In this document: positions 20,409 to 31,237 of the stretch, piece after piece
Layout: every line of letters begins with the position of its first letter
Position numbering within the stretch: the first letter of the stretch is position 1
From: Volvox africanus
Taxonomy: Eukaryota > Chlorophyta > Chlorophyceae > Chlamydomonadales > Volvocaceae
DNA: 64,000 nucleotides
Direction: 5' to 3'
Assembly (NCBI GenBank): GCA_030268105.1
Contig: BSDZ01000032.1
Coordinates: 496,001-560,000 of the forward strand
Notes under the pieces: generated by a model
The model's database searches: none
Seen by the model: only the letters and a program-made list of their open reading frames with translations
What the model was told of the DNA's origin: nothing
Made by a program: the position numbers and the translations under genes

Positions 20409-20903
20409 GAAAGAATGTCAGAGCAAGTAATACGGCCCACGAGGGGCCGGGCGCTTGGCTAACTTCAAGACAATCGGCCCAGATCGGGGACGTCAATGGC
20501 ACAGCTCCCAGGTCGAGATGGGAGCATGAAGAAAACCACGGCATGGACTATAACAACAGAATCGTGCGTATACACAATGCAAAGAAAACGCAAAGCGTAA
20601 GTTTATTCAATATCCTTCGCGATCCTTACGCGTCCTAAGCAAACGAATATTTTTGGGTTTTAACACAACCTCAAGCGAAACTATGCAATGTCAAGCGCTT
20701 CCACAAATATTGTACAGCCCATGTACAGCCTAACCCACAGCAAGAGACCCACACGCAAGCATATCCTTTTTAACCAAAAAATGAGACTTCGGTGATTGAT
20801 TTGTGCCTGCTGCTTGGAATCTTCCGCCTCTTTTCTTCATACAACATTTCTTTACCTGTTCGCATGCTTTTTTGCGGCATGTTATGGTGGGGTTCTGGGT
20901 AAA

Positions 20904-20956
20904 GCACCCAAGCAAGCACACAAGCAAGCACACACACACACCAGCGAGAGCAATTA

Positions 20957-21007
<51 letters not shown>

Positions 21008-21137
21008 GCACACACAACCACAAGCACACACAACCACAAGCACAAGCACACATAAACACACACACACACACAAGCAGACACAAGCACAAGCACTCACAAA
21101 CACTATGACACACAAGCACCAGCACACACAAGCACAA
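20904..21137. repeat. CA-rich block A, unit 2
   Basis: Same array as unit 1 but 14 bp longer, with an additional CACAACCACAAG motif. Confidence 0.92.
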
Positions 21138-21660
21138 AGGAAGAGAAGATGAATAAGGAAATTAATAATTTGGATAGATTTTAATGAGTAAGATTTGGTC
21201 ATTTTGGATATTATTATTCTGCCTATCAGCTTGTAGTGGTGATCCTTGTATAGATGCTGATGATTTCGGGTTTGTAAATTTGACTGTGTCTGCAAGGTAC
21301 ACTAAAGAGGAAATGTCCAATCAGTTTGGTCTGGCACAAATTGCTCCTTGGAGACCTTCGAATTATAAAGTTGATGGTAGGCCTGTAGTAATTTTAATTA
21401 GGGGATGGACGCAAGGGGTAGATAGAAACAACAGTTCTGAGCTTTCGGCCTGGTGCGCATGGTATGGGCAGGCTGATAATACTGCTACTTTGTCCACATT
21501 TTTTCAAAGGCTTCGGGAATGTGCATTTAGACGGTACTATGTGTTCTAATACTTTTATTCCTTTGTTCTTTAACTCAGTTACAACCTGCATCCAAAACTT
21601 GGAACCTTAATTTTTACCGACCCAGATCCCCAGTAATTCCTTTTTCCCTTCCATGTTAAC

Positions 21661-21780
21661 GCTACTACAACTTTTGCATCTGGCGTGGACGATTAAGCTA
21701 TTACCACCGAAGTGAAAGCAAAGCTAATACAGGAGCCGGATATACCTGAAGATATAGATGTAACGACTAGTAAGCCTTAA
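21661..21780 (+). pseudogene. BON-domain scrap, unit 2
   Basis: Identical to unit 1, including the internal TAA. Confidence 0.5.
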
Positions 21781-21903
21781 AGGAAAAGTAGACACCCATT
21801 TGCTCAGATTAAATAGTCCGAATATATTTCCAATATCTTCTTAGCCATACTTCTTGAGGACCATATACTGATAAAAAATCTTAAAATGGTAAATGGTAAA
21901 ATA

Positions 21904-22107
21904 TCATAATTGATTTCTTTGTATTCGCCCTAATCTACATTGGCATTTTTCGATACCCGTAACTTGTTTGGTTTCACGATGAAATGATGTGGCTACAATA
22001 AACTCCTTTTTTTTATAGGTAATATTAAATCTAGCTAGCGTATCGTAAAAAGTACTCATCGGTAAATCTGGAGCTATGGCATCCTGAATAACCTCAAAAA
22101 CTTTATG
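21904..22107 (-). pseudogene. Possible IS630-type scrap, unit 2
   Basis: Copy of the unit 1 frame with STFYDTLARFNITYKKK. Confidence 0.35.
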
Positions 22108-22146
22108 GAGTCAATCATTTATTTTGTGTAATCGCTTCTCCATTTA

Positions 22147-22344
22147 CTAAGTGTTCTTCCCGGGCACAAATTTATTTTCTGTAAAAACGACTAGGATTTT
22201 AACATTAAGCATCCTTTGCTTTCTCCCTGGTTCTAAATTTATGTTGAAAATATGTTCTGTTTTTATTGTCCCAAAAAAGCTTTCAGCAATAGCATTTTCC
22301 CAGCAATTTCCTTTACGGCTCATACTAAAATGGTAAAATATCAT
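22147..22344 (-). pseudogene. IS3-family OrfB scrap, unit 2
   Basis: Same 65-codon frame with [16 protein letters not shown]. Confidence 0.72.
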
Positions 22345-22742
22345 TATTGATATTGATTCACTTGCCTATTTCTTTGTTTACTGGAAGTAAGAAGCTTATG
22401 ACGTCTCCAGTCTTCATATATTTGCAAATTTACAAATGCTCCATGTATTTTTAAAAATGGGGAAGGATTATATGCTCTTATTGCGAAGAAAGGTACTTAC
22501 CCTAATCAATCTTTGTCAAGTCAGAAAAACCCTCAAGGGCTCAGTTTTCATTTGGGAGAGAAACCGGAAGGGTATGAAATGCTTGATCTTGATTAGAATG
22601 GTAACAACCGCACTACAAGGCAGCAAGCGGAAGTCAATGTGATTTAAAACAACAATATGCAAATAGCGACTTACATTTTAAGATCTTAGATAATTTCTAT
22701 GGTGTTAAAATTTTCTGTTATGTCAGTTGTAAATGTCACGGT

Positions 22743-22861
22743 AACTTTAAGCGTATAACAGAGAACCAATATTTCTCCGCTTCAGGCTTGATACCTCTTT
22801 CCTTAGCCAAACTAAGCATATCACAAAAATGAGCATTCTTCGTTTTTCCGTCAGTTTCTGG
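22743..22861 (-). pseudogene. IS4-like transposase scrap, unit 2
   Basis: Copy of the DGKTKNAHFCDMLSLAK segment. Confidence 0.45.
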
Positions 22862-22949
22862 AGGCTAAGTACATCGCTACCTTACTTATAAGGCAAGCGG
22901 TTTTAGAATACAATGATCGGGATTTGCCTAAAGCGTTACTGCAAGTTTT

Positions 22950-24463
22950 AAACACACACACAAACACAAGCAAGCACACACAAGCACTAGCAAACACAAG
23001 CACACACACACACACACACGCAAGCAAACACACACAAGCACAAGCACACACAATCAGAAGGACACACAAGCAGAAGCACACACAAGCACAAGCACAGGCA
23101 CACACAAGCACACACAAGCACAAGCACACACAAGCACAAGCCCAAACAAGCACAAGCACAGACAAGCACAGGCACAGACAAGCATACACACACACAAACA
23201 CACACACAAACACAAGCAAGCACACACAAGCACTAGCAAACACAAGCACACACACACACAAACACACACGCAAGCAAACACACACAAGCACAAGCACACA
23301 CAATCAGAAGGACACACAAGCAGAAGCACACACAAGCACAAGCACACACAAGCACAAGCACACACAAGCACAAGCACACACAAGCTGCTTGTGCGCACAT
23401 ATACACGCACACACACACAAGCTCACACACAAACACATAGTCAAGCACACATACACACACAAGCAAGCACACACATGCACTAGCAAACACTAGCACAAGC
23501 CCACATAAGTACAAGCCCACACAAGCACAAGCCCACACAGGCAAACACACACACACACACACACAAGCACTAGCAAACACAAGCACACACACACACGCGC
23601 GCGCAAGCAAACACACACAAGCACAAGCACACACAAGCAGAAGGACACACAAGCACAAGCACACACAAGCTGCTTGTGCACACATATACACGCACACACA
23701 CACAAGCTCACACACAAACACATACTCAAGCACACATACACACACAAGCAAGCACACACATGCACTAGCAAACACAAGCACAAGCACACACACACACACA
23801 CACACACACACAAGCAAGAGCAATTACAAATACACACACACACAAGCACAAGCACACACAAGCACAGGCACAGGCACACACAAGCACACACAAGCACAAG
23901 CACACACAAGCACAAGCCCAAACAAGCACAAGCCCAAACAAGCACAAGCACAGACAAGCACAGGCACACACAAGCATACACACGCACAAACACACACACA
24001 CACAAGCAAGCACACACAAGCACTAGCAAACACAAGCACACACACACACAAACACACGCGCAAGCAAACACACACAAGCACAAGCACACACAATCAGAAG
24101 GACACACAAGCAGAAGCACACACAAGCACAAGCCCATACAAGCACAAGCACACACAAGCTGCTTGTGCACACATATACACACACACACACACCCAAGCTC
24201 ACACACAAACACAAGCAAGCACACACACGCACTAGCAAACACTAGCACAGGCCCACACAAGCACAAGCCCACACAAGCACAAGCCCACACAAGCACAAGC
24301 ACAAGCACACACACACACACACAAGCACAAGCACACACAAGCAAGCACACAAACACACACACAAGCACTAGCAAACACAAGCACACATACACACACGCGC
24401 GCAAGCAAACACACAAGCACACACAAGCTGCTTGTGCACACATATACACGCACACACACACAA
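22950..24463. repeat. CA-rich block B, unit 2
   Basis: Same higher-order array as unit 1. It lacks a stretch near the 7790-7860 equivalent and has an extra AAGCCCAAACAAGCAC repeat near 23930. Confidence 0.92.
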
Positions 24464-24817
24464 TGTAGCAGTCCCTTTCAGGATACTACTAGATTTGTGC
24501 GGAAGCGTAGCTTTTGTAGATTTAGAAATAGCTCGCAAGTAAGTTAGTGTCGCGAAATTGTACATCTATTGGGAATAATTGGTGACAGCGGAGTCTTGAA
24601 CTCCGAACAATTAGTAGCGTAATACTAAAATGTCAGGCCTTAGCTCTTCACCTGGGTGACTTTAATATTGGCTCACCTAGCCAAGATGTACGGCAATCTT
24701 CTTTGCAAATCGCGAAGTTTACTCGTAGTTAGTTTTCGGTTAGGCATCATGCTTATTGCATGATTGCCTACCGCTTTATCTGGGCCTATTTCTCTAAGGT
24801 AAATGTAGTTTCCTACA
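24464..24817 (-). repeat. Gypsy-2 3' LTR, unit 2
   Basis: 354 bp, followed by the complement of the polypurine tract. The tRNA-like fold is at 24581-24652. Confidence 0.93.
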
Positions 24818-24853
24818 TTCCCCCCCCCTCTGAAGCAAAACGTCCCGGGAGCG

Positions 24854-26179
24854 TCACCGTCTCCTCTTGGATGAGGTTTCTTTCTCAGTGGGTTTCGGCC
24901 CTTTGGCTTTGAGTCTTCGCTCATACTCCTCGATGGCTTCCACCAGAGGATCTGATTCTTTCAGTGATGCCTCGGTTTCATATGTATTGTGAGTGGAATC
25001 ATATCCTTCCCACTTGATAAGGTACTCTCGACGAGTTTTACCTCTGCCCCCACGGATTGAGACATCCCGATGATCTACAATGGCTTCAACCATGTAGAAT
25101 GGTTCACCCTCAATAACAAGTGGTGAGGGTGGTTGTCGCTGAGCGTCCTCCTTGAATGGTTTCAGGAGTGACACATGAAAGACCGGGTGTAGGCGAGATT
25201 CAGCTGGTAAGCCAAGTTTTACCGCTGTTTCACCAATATTAGCGACAACTGTATATGGGCCGATGAATTTTGGCATCAGCTTCTTAGTTCCAGGTTTTTT
25301 AAGGTTAATATTCTTGGTACTTAACAGCACTTTTTGCCCAACCTCATAACGCACGGGGCGCCAAGAAGAGTCAGCATCCTGTTTTTGTCTAGATTGCGCA
25401 GCCTGGAGACAAGTTTTAGCGAGTTGCAATCGCGTGCGCATGATGGTGGAGTACTCATCAGCAGCCGGCACTTTCGAGGGTATATGCAGGTCAACCGGCA
25501 CACGCGGTTGCTGGACACCATTAAGCAAAAATGGTGTCATACCTGTCGAACGTTGTTTGGAGTTATTGATAGCAAACTCAATCAACGGTAAGTGATCATC
25601 CCAATCATCCTGATTAGGGGAGATATAGTGCCGTAATGTCTCTTCCAGTAAGCGGTTCATTCGCTCTCTTTGTCCATCTGTTTGTGGATGGAAGGCTGTG
25701 CTCATATGGAGGTGGGTGCCCAATAGGCGAAATATTTCCTTCCAGAAATTGCTTGTAAAGCGTGGGTCCCGGTCAGAGATAATGTTCTTTGGAAGGCCGT
25801 GCTGCCGGAATACAGTGGCTACAAAAAGGCGAGCCAACTCTTCCGCTCCTGCGGTCGTGTGTGTGGGAGCAAAGTGCGTCATTTTGCTCAGCCGGTCCAC
25901 AAACACTACGATCGCATCATGCCCATTGCGAGTTGTTGGTAGCTGGGTTATCAAATCCATTGATATGCTCTCCCACACGGAAGAAGGTATGGGGAGCGGC
26001 TGCAGCAAACCACCCGGCTTAGTGTTGGTTGGTTTGTTATGCTGACATTGAGGACAAGACTTGACGTAGGCCTTCACGTCAGTATCTAGTCCAGGCCACC
26101 AGTACGTTTGTGCGATCGCTTGTTTGGTGTGGTCAATGCCGCGGTGGCCAGCGCATGGGGTATCATGATACTCTTTCAT
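24854..26179 (-). pseudogene. Gypsy-2 integrase with chromodomain, unit 2
   Basis: 441 codons, as in unit 1, with H at position 17 (unit 1 has R) and R near 226 (unit 1 has C). Zinc finger, DDE residues, GPY motif and chromodomain are all present. The same A-run frameshift separates it from RT. Confidence 0.9.
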
Positions 26180-26240
26180 GATGACCCGTCGTAAGTCAGC
26201 GTGATTAGGGATGTAAATCTGGGACCCATTGTACCAGAAG

Positions 26241-28067
26241 TTACCCTTCTTTTTTGAGCCGCAGCTTTGCTACCTTAGTTTTCGTGAGATTGGGATCACC
26301 GTCATACCCGCGGATGATTTGGTGTCCCAAGTCGCTGTCAATCAGCGCGGCAGAAAGCAAGTTGAGCACCACGTCGTGGACCCGACTGATAGGGTCAGCT
26401 ACGTTCACCCGACCAGGGCAATACTCCCATTTAAATGTGAAACGTGATAATCGCTCCATCCAACGAGCTTGGCGGCGGGATAGCTTATACGCGCTTTTCT
26501 GTTCTTGGAGGTATACCAGTGGTTGGTGATCCGTGATCAACGTTACATCACTGGCGCCTTCAAGGTAACAACGCCACTCTTCCAGGGCTAAGACAGTGCC
26601 GAGGCACTCTTGGTCTGTTGTTGAGTAGTTGTACTCTGCCTTATTGAATTTAGAACTGGTATAGGCGACAGGGTGGTCATCCTGCAAAAGGACGGCTCCT
26701 GTGCCATGTATTGAGGCATCAGACCAAACTGTGAAAGGTTTATCAAGCTCGGGGAGTTTAAGTACTGGTGCAGTTGTCAAGGCATGCTTCACACCCTGGA
26801 AGGCTGCCTCGCAGGCTTCGGTCCAGTGGAAGGGCACTTTCTCACTGGTAAGGGTTGTGAGGGGGGCCACAAGGGAGGAATAACCCTGAATAAACCTCCT
26901 GAAATAATTGGCTAAGCCAAGGAATGCCCGCAGTCGCTTAATATCCGTGGGGACAGGCCAGTCTTTAATGGCTGTTACTTTGCAGTCGTTCACCTTTAAG
27001 CCTTCTTGGCTTACTTTGTGGCCAAGGAAGTGCAGTTGGAACCGGTTGAACTGACACTTCGACAATTTTGTCTTGAATTGGTGCTTTCGGAGCAAGGACA
27101 GTACCAAACGGAGGTGCTGTTCATGCTCGGCCGGGGTCTTACTAAAGACCAGTATATCGTCCAAGTACACTAGCACAAATTTGCCAATGTAGTCAGTGAA
27201 GACACGATTCATCACTGCTTGGAACGTTGCAGGGGCATTGGTAAGTCCAAAGCAAAGTACCTTAAACTGAAACTGGCCCATGCCTGGGGCTATGAAGGCC
27301 GTTTTCTCCACATCCTGTGGAGAGATCAGTATTTGATGATACCCCTGCTGTAAGTCCAGGGAGCTGAAAATGGTAGCTCCTTGGAGTTGGTCGAAAAGGT
27401 CCGTAATATTGGGCATGGGATACCGCCGTTTGATGGTCAGTTTATTAAGCGCACGGTAGTCTAAGACCATGCGTAGTCCTTGCCCATTTGCCTTTTCGAC
27501 AAAGAGAACTGGAGCCCCATAGGGTGAGGTAGAGGGTTCGATATATCCCTTATTGAGCAGTTCGGTAACTTGCTTCTTGACCTCTTGTTGCTCCAGTTGG
27601 GTGAGCCTATAGGCTCGTTTAGCGGGTGGTATGGCACCATCCACTAAAGGAATCGTGTGACCAATGTCCCGGTCGGGGGGGAGGCCTTGAAGGTCCTCGA
27701 ATACATCCTTGTATTCCTCCAGTAATTCTGATAACTTCAAATTAGCTAGGAGATTATTCCCACCGGAACTGGGGTCAGGAGTTGGAGTGTGCTCCTCTGC
27801 TTGCACAAGTAGGAGATAACTCCGTGCTCCTTTAGCAATTCGTTTGCCTGCTGCTTTCGCAGATACCGTCTCGACAGTAGTTGCTGCATAAAGTGTTGCA
27901 GTGACATAGTTCATGAGGGTAATCGCATCAAGGTTAGCGTCGATACCCGGGGAAGACCAAAGGGATGGCGTAAACGTATACGCATCATTTGGCTTCTTAC
28001 ACACTGTCAGGGTATGAGTTGCCCAGCACATTGTGGCTTTTCGTTTTCCTAACCAGTCATTAGCCAT
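26241..28067 (-). pseudogene. Gypsy-2 reverse transcriptase-RNase H, unit 2
   Basis: 608 codons. It is longer than in unit 1 only because a G-to-T change on the plus strand near 28064 turns a Leu codon into ATG (MANDWLGKRK); this is not a real start. RT (YLDD) and RNase H residues are intact. GLKVND replaces GLKVDD of unit 1. Confidence 0.9.
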
Positions 28068-28256
28068 GATAATATCAACACCTGGGACATCTTGCTTTAG
28101 AACAAGGACTACGTCGTCCTTTGACTATGTCGTGGAACTAGTCAATTTGAAGATTGGTAACAACTGAGCCCTCAATCAGTTCTGTGTTGCCATTAGCCAC
28201 TTTAACTGAGCTGGTAAGTGTGGGTTTGAGAGCAAGGGCCATTTTCTTAATGGCTG

Positions 28257-28904
28257 TTAGGGATATAAACCCGTCTGCGGTACCTTTTTACAATTGGCAC
28301 CGGAATCGGCCAAGACTTTGCAGGCCGTTTGGCACAGTTGAGCATCAAAGATCATAGAAGGTGTAGAACCAACTATGGAGTTCAAGTGCACGGTAGTGGA
28401 CGGTCGGTCATACCATAGCTGGAGAGGCCATGGGACACCGGGCATAAGCTCCCGTACTCCTGTGCAACTTTTCTTCAGGAACAATTGTTTCCCTGGTGCA
28501 TATGTTTTGATCAGGCGAAAGCCTGCTGCTCGCATACTGTGCTCTATTGAGCTCCACTTGGGGACTACAAAGACTGCAGAGGTATTTTCTGGATCTTTGT
28601 GTTTGCAGGAGATATAGTGTTTTTGCCATTGAGCAATGTGATTGTAAGGAGGATTAATCCAAGCAAACTCACCCGCAAGATTATGGGTCGCAAATGGGTT
28701 TGATGGAGAGGCAAAACGTGGACAGAGACTATTATTGCCCGAATCGTTACATGTGGCGTCAAAGGTAAATTGACGGCCGAGTTGGGTCTCAACCTGACGG
28801 AATTCATCAGGCCGGAACATCCGAGCAGTCTGAGGGCTGTCGGTCATGGGCAACACAAACTCTCCATCTGGTGCAACCAGTTTAACTGGTTCACATTCCT
28901 CCAC
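28257..28904 (-). pseudogene. Gypsy-2 Dam-like domain plus protease start, unit 2
   Basis: 215 codons with WINPPYNHIAQW and LADSGANC. It carries an R for Q at about residue 125 (SMRAAGF), where the unit 1 base is a likely CpG decay product. Same frame loss in the A-run as unit 1. Confidence 0.65.
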
Positions 28905-28919
28905 ACGCTTGCCAGGGTC

Positions 28920-30512
28920 CTATTCGTGCATTTTAGATTCGAGCCGGGCAGCAAGCGCCAACTTCTTTTCCGCCTCAGCCTTGATCGCCTTGGAACAGTC
29001 CACTACGTGGTCCGGCCAAGACTGGCCTGGCTTCTTAAAGCCATGGCAATAGCGGCACCGGGTACTAGGAGGCTTGTCAGAAGTGTGGTCGGTCCGGGGC
29101 TTCTTGCTCACGGACTGCCAGCCCTGTTGAAATCGGGAAATAGGGCGTTTTTGGTAGGGATGTCTGGATTTAGGGGTGGTTACCGTAGCCGCTTTCAGCT
29201 CAACGGTGGCAGTCTTATCTTTCCCTGCCTTCCACCGGACCTCTTGGCCGACTGCATATAGGATGCATTTATCTAAATCGTGCCAGTCCTTGCCCTCATC
29301 GTCGGTTGCACACCAACCCCGAAGTGTTGGAACTAAGCCTTTGATGTACCAGCTAGTCTGGTCGGCTTTATCCATGTCCTTAGCTTCGCGTAGGACATCA
29401 TGGAAGCGCTGTGTGTACTCAGCAACGGTTTCAGCAGTTTTCATGTCATATTCGTGAGAGTGCAAGCGATCCCTTGCTGCCATGGCAGTGTTGCGGTGCG
29501 TGTCCCCATATTGCAGGAGAAATGCCGCCCTTAAGGTTTCGCGTGTGAGGGGTTTCTTGCCCGACTTGTGCATCTCTAGGACATCTGCTGCCCAGACCTG
29601 TGCTTTGCCCGTTAAGAAGTACACTATGTGCTCAAATGGGTCCATGTTCATCAGGTCGAAATATTGCATGAGTACATTGAACCAGGACCGGGTGCAAGTG
29701 ATGGTGCTATCCTTCTTCCCAGAAAATTTGGGGGGATGCGGAACCCGTCTATTAGGGCTTACCTCACTTGGCCGGCTGGATTTTGGGGCGGTTGTCTGAG
29801 AATCGCTACCCCCAGCTAGGTGTGCGGTTGCCTCCACCCAGAGGGACTGAACCTCCTCGAGTGTTGGCACCGGAACTAGGTGTTTCTCTAGGATGGCTTG
29901 CAGCGTTGTTTGCTGGAGGGCATCCTTAGGCAAAAGGGTTGCGATGCTCGACCCAGCGATTGTGGAAATAATACCTAGGATCGCTTTTTTGCGTGAGTCG
30001 GCCGCTTCAGATGATTGTGAACGCTCCGAAAGGCGTTCGAAAATCTGTTCTAATAGGGCTCGCGTGCGGTCCGTATCCGCGCGGAGGGCACCTATCTGAT
30101 TTTCGAATGACTCCTTAAGGTGCGTGATTTCGCTTTCTAATGCAACAACACGCTTATGGGTTGTGTTGCGCATTGATTCCGCGACGTGTTGGGCCGCGCG
30201 CGTTTGTTCTGGTGTGCGCTGCGGCAGACCATTGGGAGGTAACGCGACATCTCCTTCATCCGGCATTGGTTCTTGGGACCCGCGGATATTAGGAATATTA
30301 TTATTAAAATTATTGGTGGGAATTACTGGAGCCGAAGGCACCGTTTCCGTAGGTTCAATGTTTATCCGATGTGGTCGTCGATTGGCGGCTATGGCGGCTA
30401 AACGCTCTAGATGCAAAATTTTATTGAGATTTTTACGTTTAAAGCGTAAGAGTTCCTTCCGCGCTTTTTGCTGCGGAGGATTTGTGGTTGTGGTGGGAGT
30501 GTCGCGTGGCAT
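28920..30512 (-). CDS. Gypsy-2 Gag, unit 2
   Basis: 530 codons, one residue different from unit 1 noted (RGWCA for RGRCA near 400). Ends in the same TAG with the frame open beyond. Confidence 0.85.
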   Translation of the reverse strand: MPRDTPTTTTNPPQQKARKELLRFKRKNLNKILHLERLAAIAANRRPHRINIEPTETVPSAPVIPTNNFNNNIPNIRGSQEPMPDEGDVALPPNGLPQRTPEQTRAAQHVAESMRNTTHKRVVALESEITHLKESFENQIGALRADTDRTRALLEQIFERLSERSQSSEAADSRKKAILGIISTIAGSSIATLLPKDALQQTTLQAILEKHLVPVPTLEEVQSLWVEATAHLAGGSDSQTTAPKSSRPSEVSPNRRVPHPPKFSGKKDSTITCTRSWFNVLMQYFDLMNMDPFEHIVYFLTGKAQVWAADVLEMHKSGKKPLTRETLRAAFLLQYGDTHRNTAMAARDRLHSHEYDMKTAETVAEYTQRFHDVLREAKDMDKADQTSWYIKGLVPTLRGWCATDDEGKDWHDLDKCILYAVGQEVRWKAGKDKTATVELKAATVTTPKSRHPYQKRPISRFQQGWQSVSKKPRTDHTSDKPPSTRCRYCHGFKKPGQSWPDHVVDCSKAIKAEAEKKLALAARLESKMHE

Positions 30513-30547
30513 TGCGCAAGTTTATCTCACCTGAGGAGGATCGTTGC

Positions 30548-30565
30548 TCAGACCCTCGCTACCCA
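30548..30565 (-). other. Gypsy-2 primer binding site, unit 2
   Basis: Same TGGGTAGCGAGGG sequence next to the 5' LTR. Confidence 0.5.
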
Positions 30566-30566
30566 T

Positions 30567-30920
30567 TGTAGCAGTCCCTTTCAGGATACTACTAGATTTG
30601 TGCGGAAGTGTAGCTTTTGTAGATTTAGAAATAGCTCGCAAGTAAGTTAGTGTCGCGAAATTGTACATCTATTGGGAATAATTGGTGACAGCGGAGTCTT
30701 GAACTCCGAACAATTAGTAGCGTAATACTAAAATGTCAGGCCTTAGCTCTTCACCTGGGTGACTTTAATATTGGCTCACCTAGCCAAGATGTACGGCAAT
30801 CTTCTTTGCAAATCGCGAAGTTTACTCGTAGTTAGTTTTCGGTTAGGCATCATGCTTATTGCATGATTGCCTACCGCTTTATCTGGGCCTATTTCTCTAA
30901 GGTAAATGTAGTTTCCTACA
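30567..30920 (-). repeat. Gypsy-2 5' LTR, unit 2
   Basis: 354 bp. One CG-to-TG change (GGAAGTGTAGC) distinguishes it from the other three Gypsy LTRs. tRNA-like fold at 30684-30755. Confidence 0.93.
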
Positions 30921-31229
30921 CACAAGCTCACACACAAACACATACTCAAGCACACACACACACACACAAGCAAGCACACACACACACAAGCAAGCACACA
31001 CACACACAAGCAAGCACACACACAAGCAAGCACACACACACACACACACACAAGAGCAAGCATAAACACACACAAGAGCAAGCACAAGCACAAGCAAGCA
31101 CAGGCAAGGACAAACACAAGCACAAGCACACACAAGCACAGGCACAGACAAGCACAAGCACAAGCACAAGCACACACAAGCACAAGCACAAGCACACACA
31201 AGCACACGCACAAGCACGCACAAGCACAA
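30921..31229. repeat. CA-rich tail, end of unit 2
   Basis: Shorter version of 15218-15540, mainly through a shorter pure CA run. It joins truncated Copia-1 at the same base. Confidence 0.88.
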
Positions 31230-31237
31230 GCAGGTGA

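Larger units (their letters stand above)
21184..22712 (+). pseudogene. VirB6/TrbL-like pseudogene, split, unit 2
   Basis: Same broken structure as in unit 1: lipoprotein start at 21184, frame loss after SAWCAWYG, insertion, then the resumed segment from about 22429. One substitution changes FGFVS of unit 1 to FGFVN. Confidence 0.68.
24464..30920 (-). mobile_element. Gypsy-2: chromovirus copy, unit 2
   Basis: 6457 bp, same insertion point and same CACAA duplications (24459-24463, 30921-30925) as Gypsy-1. It was therefore copied with the unit and is not an independent insertion. It shares every frameshift and stop of Gypsy-1 and differs by a handful of substitutions. Confidence 0.95.
15541..31229. 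repeat. Tandem segmental unit 2 (complete)
   Basis: The only complete unit in the window (15689 bp). It keeps the same order as unit 1 and differs by scattered substitutions and by length changes within the CA blocks: block A is 14 bp longer than in unit 1, and block B is 34 bp shorter. Confidence 0.93.

Noticed and set aside
27690..28067. ATG of the longer Gypsy-2 RT frame as a genuine start
   Set aside because: The Met comes from one substitution within the protease-RT linker, which is Leu in Gypsy-1; pol is expected to be translated as a fusion.
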